The position numbers and the translations under genes were made by a program. From contig NC_057768.1 in NCBI RefSeq assembly GCF_010389155.1, forward strand, positions 17,543,664 to 17,607,663: a stretch of DNA of 64,000 bases, in the 5' to 3' direction. This document shows, in pieces, positions 1 to 11,829 of the stretch. Below the pieces are notes generated by a model. The model did not search any database. It saw nothing but the letters and a program-made list of their open reading frames with translations, and was not told the DNA's origin. Source of the DNA: Erigeron canadensis (Eukaryota; Streptophyta; Magnoliopsida; Asterales; Asteraceae). Within the stretch, counting starts at the first letter, position 1, and each line of letters opens with the position of its first letter.

Positions 1-2115
1 CAATGGTTTGGTGAACAAATCTGCAAGCTGATAGTCAGTGCCCACAAAGTAGAGCTCGATGTCACCTTTCTCAATATGATCTTTGAGAAAATGATATCTC
101 ACATCAATATGCTTTAATCGAGAGTGGTTTACTGAGTTGACTGCAATAACAATGGCACTTTGAGAGTCACAATAGATAGGGATATGATCATATTTCAGAC
201 CATAATCAGTTAGCTGTGTCTTCATCCATAACACTTGAGCACAACAACTAGCCGCAGCCACATATTCAGCTTCAGCTGTTGATAGTGACACACAATTCTG
301 TTTCTGGGAAGACCAACTCACAATTTTATCACCTAAAAATTGTAAAGTACCGGAAGTGCTCTTGCGATCAAGCTTACAACCTGCATGATCTGCATCTGAA
401 TAGGCAGTTAGATTGAATCCAGTATCCCTTGGATACCAGAGACCTAAATTGGGTGTACCCTTCAGATAACGAAATATTCGTTTCACGGCTTGAAAATGTA
501 AATCAGTTGGAGCAGCTTGATACCTAGCACACATACATGTTGCAAACATTATATCTCGGCGAGATGCTGTGAGATACAACAATGAACCAATCATACTTCG
601 ATATCTCTTTTGGTCAAATGGTTTCCCATTTTTATCAGCATTTATGTTTGTTCGAGCAGCCATTGGGGTAGAAATGGAAGAACATGAAGTCATATCAAAC
701 TTTTTCAACATATCATTTATGTATTTACCTTGTGATATAAAAATACCATTTGGTAATTGTTTGATTTGAAAACCCAAAAAGTAGTTCATTTCCCCAATCA
801 TACTCATTTCAAAATGATTAACCATCAGAGATGAAAAGTTTTGACAAAATGTTTGACTGGTTGACCCAAAGATAATGTCATCAACATATATTTGGACAAG
901 AAGAACATGCTTACCTTGTTTGCGAATGAACAGGGTAGGGTCAATTGTGTCTTTGGTAAGGCTACCTCTTATCAAGAAAGTAGTTAAGGAATCATACCAT
1001 GCGAGGGGTGCTTGCTTAAGACTGTAGAGAGCCTTGTCTAACCTGTAGATATGGTTTGGCCTTTTAGGATCAACAAAACCTTCTGGTTATTCAACGTAAA
1101 CTTCTTCTTTGAGGTCACCATTCAAGAAAGTTGTCTTCACATCCATTTGAAACACAGTGAAGTTTCAGAATGAGGCATAAGCTAAGAAAATCCGAATGGC
1201 TTCCATTCTTGCAACTGGAGCAAAAGTTTTGTCGAAGTCAACACTAGGTTGTTGGCAATAACCCTTTGCAACAAGTCGAGCTTTGTTCCTTACTACCACT
1301 CCATTTTCATCCTTTTTGTTCTTGAAAATCCACTTTGTTCCAATTGGTTCATCTTTTCTTGGATTTGGAACTAATCTCCATACTTTCAGTCTTTCAAACT
1401 GTGCGAGTTCTTCTTGCATTGCCTTAACCCACTCTGGATCATGAAGAGCTTCAGAGACAGTTTTGGGTTCGATGTTGCTGAGAGAAAGTGCAACAAGACA
1501 CTCGTTTACTAAAGTACGAGTAGTTACTCCGGCTTGTGGATCTCCAATAATTTGATCAGTAGGATGATTTTTCAGCATACGTGACCATTTGCGATCATGA
1601 GGAAGAGGATATTGTTGTTGAACATCAACATCATCATCATTAAAACCTGAGTTTTGTTGAGAGATGGAATCATAGCTTGGTAGAACAGCTTCCTCATAGG
1701 ATGGATGATCGAAGTCAAGTGGCACATACACATTTGGAGTGTTCATCGGGTTTGTTGTCTGGGTAAATTGGGTAGGTTGTTCTTGAACATTTACTTGAGA
1801 AGAATTATCAGGAGAGGGTGGTGAAGAAGAATAATTAGAAGAGGATGAAGAACTATTACTTGAGGAAGTAGCACCTTGCTCAGAAGAACTTGATGATGAT
1901 TCATGATTGTTGTCAGGAACTGGATCATTGTTCGGAATTGGTTCAACAATGACTTGAGGTTCTTTATCATGAATCGGTTTAGAATTGTAGAATTCTTCAA
2001 AAAGAATATCTAATTCATCACTTGTTGGAGTTGGAAACTTCTTGAATTTAGATGCTAAAGTAGAAGTTCTTGATGAAGTACTTGAAGCACTTGGATCATT
2101 ACTTGTTGGTAGCAA
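1..2115 (-). pseudogene. Element A pol: integrase C-terminal region, reverse transcriptase and RNase H
   Basis: From 2115 downward the frame first encodes a serine-rich linker typical of the end of copia integrase. The reverse transcriptase follows, starting near the stretch [15 protein letters not shown] and continuing through KARLVAKGY. The catalytic motif YVDD lies near 870-890 and RNase H (SDADHAGC, then STAEAEY) near 220-400. Two in-frame stops interrupt it: a TGA near 1166, just before QMDVKTTFLNGDL, and a TAA near 1087 in the conserved VYVExPEGF stretch. The frame is otherwise open to base 1. Both stops look like point mutations, so this is a recently decayed polymerase. It is degenerate retrotransposon pol, not a host gene. 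Confidence 0.9.
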
Positions 2116-2124
2116 ACTTTCTTG

Positions 2125-2754
2125 TTAAAAAATCATGCCCGACATCTCATCAAACCAAACATTCATTGTTTCTTGAATTGTCTTTGTTCGGCGATTGTAG
2201 ATTCGGTAGGCAATTGATGTCTTGGAATATCCAACAAAGTAACCTTCATCACCTTTCTTCTCGAACTTTCCATGATTCTCCCGATCATTCAAAGTATAGC
2301 AAACACACCCAAAGATATGAAAATAGTTGATGTTGGGTTTGCGTTTGTTAACAACCTCATAAGGAGTCTTCTCGAAACGCTGATTGACAATGGACCGATT
2401 CTGAGTGTGACAAACACTATCAACAGCTTCAGCCCACATATTGGAAGGCAACATGGAATAAGCAAACATTGTTCTTGCTGCTTCCACTAGCGTTCGATTT
2501 CTCCTTTCAACGACACCGTTTTGTTGTGGGGTACGAACCACAGAGAATTGGTGAGTAATGCCTTTGGATTTACAAAACTCATCAAAAACGACATTCTTGA
2601 ACTCGGTACCGTTATCCGAACGGATGTAACGAATTGGAAGTTGAAGATTTACTTGAGTAGAAGTGATGAAATCAATCAAAATCTGAGTTGTTTCATCTTT
2701 GGATGCAAGAAACTTGACCCAAGTATATCTTGAATAATCATCAACAATAACCAA
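2125..2754 (-). pseudogene. Element A integrase core
   Basis: This open frame encodes the second half of the copia integrase catalytic core: VDDYSRYTWVKFL, the second catalytic aspartate in RSDNGTEF, and the catalytic glutamate in QQNGVVERRNRT. The conserved region FGCVCYTLNDRE and the GYFVGYS segment follow. The first catalytic aspartate (HMDLCEP) lies in the next frame upstream at about 2800. A single in-frame TGA near 2765 separates the two parts, and the serine-rich linker of 1165-2115 follows. All DDE residues are present, so the integrase is inactivated only by the stop and not by loss of the active site. Confidence 0.88.
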
Positions 2755-2772
2755 GATGTATCTCTTCCCATT

Positions 2773-3420
2773 TCAGCTTTGTACTTTCATCGGCTCACAA
2801 AGATCCATGTGAAGCAAATGAAGAGGTGCTAATGAATTTGGAGATTTCTTTGGTTTATGAGAAGCTCGTTTAATCTTCCCAACAGCACAAGAAGGACAAA
2901 CATGCTCACTTTCATACTTATAGTCCGGCAAGCCATTAACAAGATGCTTGTTGACCAAAATATTGATAGTTGGAAAATTTAGATGAGAAAGCCTTCTATG
3001 CCATAACCAAGAATTCTTTGATGTAGCCTTGGAAATGAGACAAATATTATCGGTTGGTTGGTTATCATCGAGATTCACGGTAAAAAGATTATCATCGCGA
3101 TTGCCACAAAAAATGTCAACTCCATCTAGAGTTTGGACTTTGCAAAGAGATTGTCGAAAAAGAACTTGAAGATTATTGTCACAAAATTTTCCAACACTGA
3201 ACAAGTTATGACTTAATCCTTCAACATAATGAACTTTCTTAATGACAATTCCATTGCGTTCAATGTCTCCATAACCTAAGATAGCAGCGAAATTGTTGTT
3301 CCCAAATCGAACAGTTCCCATGAATCGTTCGATAAAGTTCTTGAGCAATGCTTTATTGCCAGTCATGTGTTTTGAACACCCGGAATCGAGTATCCAAACA
3401 TAGATGGTTATTTCCTGCAA
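2773..3420 (-). pseudogene. Element A protease and integrase zinc-binding region
   Basis: The frame begins with the aspartic protease active-site stretch WILDSGCSKHMTG, continues with the typical copia segment HNLFSVGKFCD, and then enters the gag-pre-integrase/HHCC zinc region (LWHRRLSHLNF, later CPSCAVGKIKR). It ends at HMDLCEPMKVQS, which contains the first integrase catalytic Asp. This is the normal copia order, protease then integrase. It is cut off from upstream and downstream coding by stops at both ends. Maturation protease and integration functions follow from family knowledge; the copy itself is broken. Confidence 0.88.
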
Positions 3421-3430
3421 TCAAAGAAAT

Positions 3431-4210
3431 TTAACCGACTTTAGGTACCCACTTGAAGACGGGTCCTTTGTGGTTAGTTAACACAGGCAAGGTATATAAC
3501 TTAGGAAATGCATACAAACATGCTTTAGAATCAACATAAGCATTAACAAGCACATCATTAATAAGCACATTTGGATAAAAGGTACGCACATTCACATTAG
3601 AATTAAAAGTAACATGTCTATCAGCATTCAAATCATTCACACAAGCACGAGAATTAAAATTGTTTACAGACCCACAAGGCATTGCCTTGGTATTAATAAC
3701 ATTGTTTTTCAAAGATGAATTATTCAGATCAATAGGAACTCTCTTCTTCCTATTATGACTTTTTCTCCTCCTCTTCTTCTTCTTTTCCTCAACATGCTTA
3801 CTAGTGATCTTACGTTCTAATGACTTAGCAACCCATTCAGTATCACTAATTAAGCTCTTTCCACCTGTTGAATTGACACTAAGAAGATTAGAACGAGGGT
3901 TTTTGAACACTTTCATCTTTTTAGAGTCTTTTGTAGGTGCGGAAACTTCTTGTTACTTTGGTTTATCGTGAGAAAACCACCCATATCTATCCCTATATCT
4001 AGTTGCACCATTTGAAGTATCCCTAGTTAGCGAAACTGAGCTAGACTTAGATACCTTTGGTAATGAGCTAGATTGAGAGTTAGATGAAGAAACATTAGGA
4101 TTGTCTTTTGGAAGTTTCACTTTGGTGTACTTTGTTCTGGGAATGGTCTCAACTTGTTTGGTTTTGACATGATTATCCGGGGTAGGACACTTTGGTTTTA
4201 ACTTATTGGT
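3431..4210 (-). pseudogene. Element A gag-pol junction fragment
   Basis: A low-complexity, basic and serine-rich reading frame (3431-3916, with a second frame at 3953-4210) joins the protease start to the left border of the insertion at 4213. It contains a lysine/arginine-rich block and asparagine-rich segments such as VNNFNSRACVNDLN, but no catalytic motif. In Sirevirus-like copia elements this position is the variable C-terminal extension of gag. The frame is interrupted near 3950 by a stop and frame change. Its continuation on the other side of the insertion is at 6722. Function is not recognisable beyond position in the element. Confidence 0.6.
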
Positions 4211-4212
4211 TC

Positions 4213-6720
4213 CGTAACACCCCATGGAAACATGAGGTGTCATGAAAAGTACAGCACGACATGGAATTACATAGATACTGCTAAAATGACATGGAATATA
4301 ATAAATATATTCCCAAAAACATGAGTTCAAAATCATAGTAGTGCTAAAATAGCTTATTACAACCAAGCTCAAAAAGAAATAATCCAAGGCATGTAGCCTT
4401 AAAGTCTGACAATTAATAAGGAGTACTAATCTCCGAAGTCCAGCCTAGCATAGCAGTCTTTATCCCTGATTAGCCTGAGTACCTGAAAAGTATACTAAAA
4501 TGTGTCAACACAAAGGTTGGTAAGTTCGTAGGTTTTATGTCAAAAGTCTAGTCAAAGAAATAAGTCTTTTGTCGATTCTTTTAAGTCTAAACAAGTAATA
4601 GTTCAATATATAACGAGCAGAGTTACGCCATAATAAGTCCAAATATCTCAATGTCTCAAAGTCCGGCCTTACGGTACCTGCCTTAGTCCGAAGTCTGAAA
4701 GTCTCAAGTCTCCAATACACACAAAAAGCACGTCAATTAAGCACAACAACAAACACATAATCACATACATACAACAAGACAGAAGCACGTCAAATGGCAT
4801 AAGTAACTCTATACGCACAGGCTCAATATTGAACATAAACAGAAATCGACAAAACTGTTTGAAATATCAGTATACTTTCCACCCTAAAACTTGTAATAAA
4901 AAGGGGCTACGAAACTCACCTGAAAGCAGCACAAGTATAAATATCCTATATCAACGAACAGGAATACGAACTGTCAGAAACACTGAAACAAGCTCACTAT
5001 CTGTCTAAAAGTCCTACATTGTCCACAAGTCACCCAGTAAGAACTTGGATTTAATTGTACTCATACATGTCCTATACTAGTGTCTTAGAAAATGTCATTA
5101 TGTCTCGTCAAATGTCATAATATATAATAGTCTAGTTGTCCTTATAAATTGTCCATTAATAATGTCACGTCTTTTGCCGTCAAGTGTTCATTTGGAACGT
5201 CACGATGTGATTTGTCAAGTTCGGAAAGTTGTATCATTTGTATTGTCTTTATAAAGTCCTTGAATATATATATATACATATGTCCATATCAATTTAATAC
5301 TTTGTATATATACATAACTAATTAATTTAGTCTTTATATATATTTATATTTAATTATTTAAGTTAGGATTTAACTTTAAACATAAATCCAATTAATTAAA
5401 AGATATAATTTAATTTTATTTACAACTTTAATTTTTGACTAGAATACCCAAAATAATAGCCAAACCCTAATCCTTATCAATAAGCCGTCGTTGACCAAGT
5501 TTGACCGAACCAAAAATTAGATCTAACACCAAAATACAAACCAAATACACTTTTTGAACCAAAACCCTCATCCGGCCGGTTTGACCAAGGGTTGACCACG
5601 TTGACCGGCGTGAAAGTCAAAAAAACAAAGTTTAACAGAAACGTTTTCACAGAGTTTGACCAATCAAGCACCCCTAATTTTTCAGAATGTTGATTAGAAA
5701 AGATAGAACAAAACTATTTCAAAAAGATGAAGAAAATAACTAGGAAGTCATGACTTAAATCTGTCAAGAACGAAAGGGAGAAGAATAAAACAATCGGCAC
5801 AGAGATTATAAAAGAACACTCGAATCTAACCAACAACAACCCTAAATCGGCTCTAAATCAGGAAGAAGATGAACAAAATGAGTTTGACCAGATTTGACCA
5901 AAACCCTAAGTCATGAATATGACCAGATTCGGTCAGGAAGAAAGAAAAGCACACGATTTCAAGACCATAACTTCAATTATCACTCAAATCCAATCTAGAT
6001 CAGGCCGACTTATGTTCAAACTTACATTTATTTCCAGTTTCTAAAGATTTTCGGGTATATGTATATATATTCAAACCGATTTGTGTATATATATGTATGT
6101 ATAACATGAAAAATGGATTTAGATTGAACCCATTTAAATCCTTACCAAGTTTTGAAGTGAAGATGATGAAGATTGATGAAATTGGGTGGTAGTTCGTGGT
6201 GATTCGTGGTGGTTCGTGGTGGTTCGCGGGGTCGGCTGCAACAAAAAGAGAAGGAGAAGAGAAGGGGGAGGGATACGGCTAGAGAGAAAGAGGGAGAAGA
6301 GTGAGAGAGTGAAATGGGAAAATGGGAAGCTAGGGTTGGGAATTTTTAGGGTTTTGTTTGTTCATATTCCCCCCCTTGACCGACTTTGACTATCTTTGAC
6401 CTCCTAAGATCTCATTTGACTCGACAATTTAAGAAGACTCGTAGTTCATAAATTTATTTTGTCGACATAGTTGAATGTAACTTTTCAATAGCTTTCTAAT
6501 GGATATAAACATGACTATATTTGTTTATTAAGTCTTTAATCGATTTAATTTTAAGTATTTTACTTAATTTGGCATTTCCACAAGACAACTAGTATTCTTC
6601 CTATTCTCGAGTCTACGTACAATTTTTCTAAAGTCTAAAGGCTCATAAAGCTCAAATAAAACAAAAACCCACTTATTCCATGATAGAGTCTTAAAGTCTA
6701 ACGACGAACATAAACGAAAC
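4213..6720. mobile_element. 2.5-kb insertion into element A, possibly a solo LTR of a Ty3/gypsy element
   Basis: Element A coding resemblance stops at 4210 and resumes at 6722; the 2.5 kb between has no copia coding. Its left edge reads CGTAACACCCC, close to the TGTAACACCCC start seen in many plant gypsy LTRs. Many TTGACC-type repeats lie near 5490-5640, and there is a GTGGTTCGTGGTGGTTCG block near 6195-6230. I found no reading frame worth naming, no second copy of the sequence and no clear target-site duplication, so the boundaries are good to only about 20 bases and the solo-LTR reading is inference. Confidence 0.45.
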
Positions 6721-6721
6721 A

Positions 6722-8028
6722 CTAAAAATGACCGGAAAAGTAATTCAGGAAGACGCTCAGATGACAGTTGTCACAGATTTTGGTAGATTCAATCTTTTTC
6801 TCAGTTTCTGAATCAAAAACATATTCTCCCTCCATGAATTTATCAAAATCATCTTTTGTGAAGAATTTCACCAGAAGTTGATTAGTTTTAAATTCTTTTG
6901 AAATTTTTGAAAAATCAGGAATCTTGGGATCCAACTTTAGTATCAACACCTATACTAGCACTAAGCTTAGGGTGAACAACTAACTCATCAAGAGTATCAC
7001 AAGTGAAAAACCTATGGAAGTACCATATCAAAACTAAACTATGTGCAAGTTCATCATTAGATAAATCAGACTGCACATAATCATCAGCTATAACAGTAGC
7101 AGCATTTTGACATGAACATTCAAGAGAATCAGTCAAGGTTTGAGTGGATGTATTGGTAGATGAAACACAAGTAGTCTAGGTAGAATGGTCTACTAAAGTA
7201 CTTAGGTCAGTTTGAGTAGAAACATTCACACAAACTTTCTTAGCAAGTACAACAACCAATTTATCCTCTGAATTTGGACTTTGAGACTTGAGATGATCAA
7301 TGACTTTTTGTTGAGAATCCACCTTTTGTTGTAAACCTTCTATTTGTTTTTCCAAAAGTGTTGATGGAATATACATTTTAGTTGGTTTAGGTGAAGGACT
7401 AACAGATTCTTGGTTTTGAAAATTCGATGCAATTTCTTCCAATTTAAAAATTGAAGACTCTTTTGTTTTGTAAGAAGCATTTAGAGCATCATAATTAACC
7501 AAAAATTCATCTTTTGGTTTCTCAACTTCATCGGTCTCAAATTCGTTATCCAATGGACGAATAAATTGTTGTACCATACCAAGTCGAAGAAATTTTTCAT
7601 CATACAAAGGTTCTATTTCATCCTTGGCTTTTTGCAATGGTGTGATATTCTCAAATCCCAACCCGAGAAGAAGATCATCTTTTGCAATTTTTGACTTGTT
7701 AAAATAGACAGTGAAATCCAAGAGAGGGTTTTGTTCAAATTTATGTAACTTCTCTTGATAGAAAAGTATATTTTTTTAAATTCCTCAACTTGTTTTTCAA
7801 GATTTTCAATCGCAACGCCTTTTAGAAAACAAGTATGATTTAAGTCAGAAATCTTCCTTTCGAGTTCAACATTTGCCGAGCATTTGCCCGAAGCCATTCA
7901 TTGGTCTTTTGAATTTCAAGATCTTGATTGGCTTTTTCAAGATCTTGAATGGTCTTTTCAAGATTAAGACATTTTTGTAATAACTTAGAATCAGGAGAGG
8001 CATTCAGCTCACATTCTTTAACCAACAC
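6722..8028 (-). pseudogene. Element A gag C-terminal extension, coiled-coil rich
   Basis: These frames (minus strand, read from 8028 downward) encode an extended gag tail. It starts with heptad-rich sequence such as NLEKTIQDLEKANQDLEIQK and VAIENLEKQVEEFKK. A long region follows with LLEKQIEGLQQKVDSQQ near 7330 and a serine/threonine-rich stretch near 7180. A frameshift near 7890, another near 7750-7780 and stops near 7175 and 6915 break it. Long coiled-coil gag extensions are known for Sireviruses. The fragment ends at 6722, at the insertion border. Confidence 0.75.
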
Positions 8029-8040
8029 TTGGTCTTTATA

Positions 8041-9558
8041 TTATTGAAAGTCTTGTTTAATAGCATCATGTTCAAAAAGTAATTTTGAATGTTCTTCAAG
8101 AAGTTTTGAAAATTTACTTTTAGACAATGAAATACTATTTTGCAACTTTTTGTTTTTGTTGGCTAAAGTTTTAATATGAGTTGTCAAGTTAGGCAGAGCT
8201 AAATTAAGTGACTCTTTATCTCTAACTAATGAAAAAGTAGAGTTAAGATTTACCTCATCATCCGGGTACTCATCATCAGTGCTTTCTGCTTCAAAAACGT
8301 TGTCCTTGGCCAACCTCGCCATAAAGCAAACATTAGCAGAGAGATCTTCATCCTCATCATCGGAGAGCAATAGCCATTTGTCATCTTCAGCGAGCAAAGC
8401 ATGTCCAGCTTCAACTTGTTTGGCTAAAAGCATCATCTGCTTGTAGTACTCATAGTTCCGCTTTCGAGGTTGCTTGCAATCAATTGCAAAATGACCAAGA
8501 ATTCCACAGTTGTAGCACTTTTTATCTAATGTTTCCCCCTTCTCAACAACTGGTTTCTCAAATCCTTCTTTCTTCTCACCATGCTTTGATCCACTTCCTT
8601 CACCATGCTCATAACTCTTTGAATGATATTGTTCCTTCTTTGGAAATGCCCTTGTAGAAGAGGTGCGGAGATTGTTGTTTGTTGGCCTCGCTTTGTATAA
8701 CTTTTTCTTGAAATGCTTAGTTACTGCGGCAAGAGCTTGATATAGTTCATCTGAGACACCATCTCTTGTAGCCATCATATCATCTCCCTCCTCATCAGAT
8801 GAAGAAACAACTACCATTTGCCTTTTAAGAGCTTCAGAAACCTTTTCTTCAACAATCAATGCCAAAAGATCAGAAGATACAACTTCTGGCATTTTGTTTG
8901 ATGAAGCTTTGTTTAGAACTTGATGTTCATTGAGTTTGAAGGATTCATGAAGATTATGGATGGTGAACTTGGTCAGATTTTGATGATGCTTAATCTGTGT
9001 TCCATAATCTTCCCATTCAGGACCAAGAGCTTTGATGAATTTGATGTTTAACTCAATCTCTGATTTCTTGACATTGTTCTTCCTAAGTTCATTTATGACA
9101 TTGCAGAATCTACAGTAGACAGTCTCTAGAGATTCATTTGGCAATTTGCTGAAGTTGTCAAACTCAGTCAACACATTTGTCAATCTTATTGTTGAAGTCA
9201 GGTCAGATCCTTCCATTTGTCTTGCCACCTCATCCCATATCTCCTTGGCTGTATCATAAGAATCAACAGAACCATAGATTTCATCTGGTAGTGCTTTGTA
9301 GAATCATGATCTAGCTCTGTTATCTGCAGTTGTTCGATCTTTTTGTTCAGCATTCAAAAGATCAAGAGTGAGTATTGGACCGGTAGTGGGATGGTGATGA
9401 ACTGCAAGTCCATTAAGGATGCAATCTTTAAGTAGGTGACCATTTGGTTGACATTCCACATAGTCCATAAATCTTTTCTTCCATAGTCCATAAGAACCAC
9501 GGTAGAGAACTGGAGGTCTTGTATCGGAACCCAATGTCAATGCTTCACGAGAAGCCAT
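8041..9558 (-). pseudogene. Element A gag (nucleocapsid) polyprotein
   Basis: The start codon at 9558 opens MASREALTLGSDTRPPVLY, a typical copia gag N-terminus, followed by the LWKKRFMDYVECQPNG segment. A TGA at about 9304 interrupts the frame. It resumes as FYKALPDEIYGSVDSYDTAK and then VARQMEGSDLTSTIRLTNVL, covering the UBN2-type gag core to about 8900. A CCHC zinc knuckle (CYNCGILGHFAIDC) sits near 8475-8517, followed by an acidic stretch (DDEDEDLSANVCFMARLA) and the start of the coiled-coil tail. In an intact element this protein would form the cytoplasmic virus-like particle and package RNA. One stop inactivates this copy. Confidence 0.88.
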
Positions 9559-10822
9559 TTGAAAGAGATTTGATTTGAAACTTGAAACGAAATGAGAGTT
9601 GTTAAAATCAGGAAATGAAACGATCTTGGTGAAGATCGTTCTAGGTGAAGATCGTTTTGGAAGATCGTCCTAGATTTGAAGAAAGAAGTAAGACGATTTA
9701 ATGGAAGATCGTCTTGGAAGAAATTCAGTGGAATTTGTCTAAGTATGAATTGAAATTGAGATATGTTTTTGAAAATGGGAATTGAAATTGAATTAAAGGA
9801 ATTTGAAATGAAAATTGAAAGATGAGAGATGTGGAAATGAAACGATCTTGGTGAAGATCGTTTTATAAATTTGAAGGAAAATGAGACGGTCTTGATTTGA
9901 AGATCGTCTTGGTTTCTTTGAAATTTTGATGAAAAAATTCTAAGTTTTTTGAGAACACTTGGACAGAGTTTCAGTATGAATTTGAAGGAATGAATTTGAG
10001 CAAAACCTATCTATGAGATTAGTTACCCAGGAAGTGTGTGATTTCCAATCACAACAACTTCGATTAAACAACCAAAACACACCAACTTTCAACAGAGACA
10101 CTAAGACGATCTTGGGCAAGATCGTCCTAGGGTCAGTGAGCTGAGACGATCTTGACAAGATCGTCTTAGCTTTTTGTCACAAAACTTACACTTTTCAAAT
10201 ACTTTATAAGTATTTAAATTGACCAAACCGATCCTTTCGGATTAGTTAGCCACAACCAAACACTTCACACCACAACCACTTGCCAGAACAATCTTGTGAA
10301 GATCGTCCTACAAGCCACAAAGCTTATTAATCTGGAAAAATGAAAGTTCAAAGACTAAGACGATCTTGTGAAGATCGTCCTAACCAAGATCGTCTTGTGG
10401 TCATCTTCTTCAACATCTCATCAGCTATTTCCAAAACCTCCATTGATGAATTCTAAAAACTTCAATATCTTTCAAATTACTGAGAGTTAGAACTTGAAAT
10501 CACTTGCAAAATATTTGTTTTCACCTCCGCAACAAATCCTTAAACAAAATTCAGCTAAAAACACAACAGAATTATATCCCAAATTTTAGCGCCAAAAACA
10601 CAAAATTCAATCTCCAGTTGTAGATCGAATTGGAACTTGAAACTTGACAGGAATGTGTTTCAAACTATCGTAATCTAATTGTAAACAAAAAACTATGATT
10701 TTATGCGCTTTTATCGATGAAAAATGAAGAACAAGTTACGGTTTGAAAAATGGTTTTGATTTTGAATTGTTGATTAAACTGTGATTGAATTCAGTAATGG
10801 ATCGATATCAGAATGATGTTTT
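9559..10822 (-). other. Element A 5' leader with an array of short palindromes
   Basis: The 1.26 kb between the primer site and gag has no credible reading frame. It carries repeated short inverted repeats built on GACGATCTTG ... AAGATCGTC. Examples lie at about 9620-9639, 9647-9671, 9692-9713, 9841-9861, 9884-9911, 10103-10126, 10144-10167, 10289-10311 and 10357-10397. Each can fold into a hairpin with a 2-6 base loop. Conserved clustered palindromes in non-coding regions are known for Sireviruses; the motif here is seen directly, and its role in RNA or replication is unknown. Confidence 0.75.
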
Positions 10823-10834
10823 GCTCTGATACCA
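10823..10834 (-). promoter_or_regulatory. Primer-binding site of element A (initiator tRNA-Met)
   Basis: On the minus strand the sequence reads TGGTATCAGAGC, the standard plant copia primer site complementary to the 3' end of initiator methionine tRNA. It starts two bases inside the LTR end. Confidence 0.92.
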
Positions 10835-10836
10835 CA

Positions 10837-11160
10837 TGTAATTAACAAGATTTGAGCCTCGAATTCACAGATTCAACGGTGGATTTGTGTGTGTTCTTGG
10901 TGTTTTAGTGTGTGTTTCTAGAGAGAGAGAGAGAGAGGAAAGATTGGGATTAAGTGTGTGTAAAATTACAGGAATGAAATGAAATGGGGAAAAAGGCTTC
11001 TGATTTCTAAGGTGTTGAGGGGTATTTATAGTCAAACTATACAATTATCCTAATTATCACATCTACACCATCAACTTTAGAAATCATTTCACTATGACTT
11101 AACAACAAGTAAGTCCACTAACTTAAATTACAATTTATCACTATTTTTAGATTTTTAACA
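10837..11160 (-). repeat. 5' LTR of element A
   Basis: The minus strand begins TGTTAAAAATC at 11160 and ends TTGTTAATTACA at 10837, directly next to the primer-binding site; length is 324 bp. A likely promoter TATA box (CTATAAATA, minus strand) lies near 11022-11035, and a GA-repeat lies at about 10920-10936. The partner LTR is outside the window, so LTR identity and the 5-bp target duplication (CTTTA expected, minus strand) cannot be checked here. Confidence 0.88.
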
Positions 11161-11829
11161 TAAAGCATCTTTTTCAGCCTCAATTCTCTGAGCTTGATTT
11201 TCTTCAGTGAATCTGAAGGCTCCATACAATGTTGACAAAGTATGGGAATGCAAGGTTTTGCCTTGCTCAAGACCACAATCATATGAGACCATTTTGAGAG
11301 AAGAATATCAAAAAATTACTCCAAAAGTATATCCTTGTCTTTTTATAACTCCCAATCCTCTTAACTGGTTTATGATGCTCATAAATCTGGTGTAAGTACC
11401 AGTTAGAGATTCATTGGGAAGAGCAAAAAATGACTCATACTTCTTGCTCAGGGAGACTTTTCTGGTAACAATAGTGTCATCACCACCTTCATACTGGTTT
11501 ACTAGTTCATCCCACATGCTTTTAGCACTAGGATAAAGAACTAGTGTGGGAATAAGAGATTCAGGAACGGCCCCGAGGATCATATTTTTCAAAACAGTAT
11601 CAATATTAACAAGTCTTTTATCCTCTTCAGACCAGTGTTCCTCTCTCTTTTCCCTTCCAGATCTTGCTCCAAGAGGGTAAAGAAGTGGATTGAGAGGACT
11701 TATAGGAATATAGGTTCCTTCATTTAAAATTTTTATCATATTCCTCTCAATTCCAGTAAGTTTGGACGAGGGAAATGACTTGGTATTTATAGGCAAAAAG
11801 AATAATATAATATTATTTTTGTTGTACAA
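11161..11829 (-). pseudogene. Copia element B gag remnant, interrupted by element A
   Basis: The minus-strand frame from 11829 contains GIERNMIKILNEGTYIPISP, EEHWSEEDKRLVNIDTVLKN, then YPSAKSMWDELVNQYEGGDD and KKYESFFALPNESLTGTYTR, all typical of a plant copia gag (UBN2 type). After a frameshift near 11330 coding resumes as LSTLYGAFRFTEENQAQR and ends EAEKDAL exactly where the element A LTR begins at 11160. The rest of element B is therefore expected beyond the left end of element A, outside this window. No zinc knuckle or pol is seen here. Confidence 0.78.

Larger units (their letters stand above)
1..11160 (-). mobile_element. Ty1/copia LTR retrotransposon A, Sirevirus-like, decayed; 3' part beyond window
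   Basis: Read on the minus strand this is LTR (10837-11160), primer-binding site, a long leader, gag, protease, integrase, reverse transcriptase and RNase H in the Ty1/copia order. The 3' LTR must lie left of base 1. The very long gag with coiled-coil segments after the zinc knuckle, and the long leader, suggest the Sirevirus (SIRE/Maximus) lineage; that assignment is inference. Coding capacity is broken by several in-frame stops and frameshifts and by a 2.5-kb insertion at 4213-6720, so the element cannot make its own proteins. Its right end cuts into the gag frame of another copia element (B), so A inserted later than B. Confidence 0.9.
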
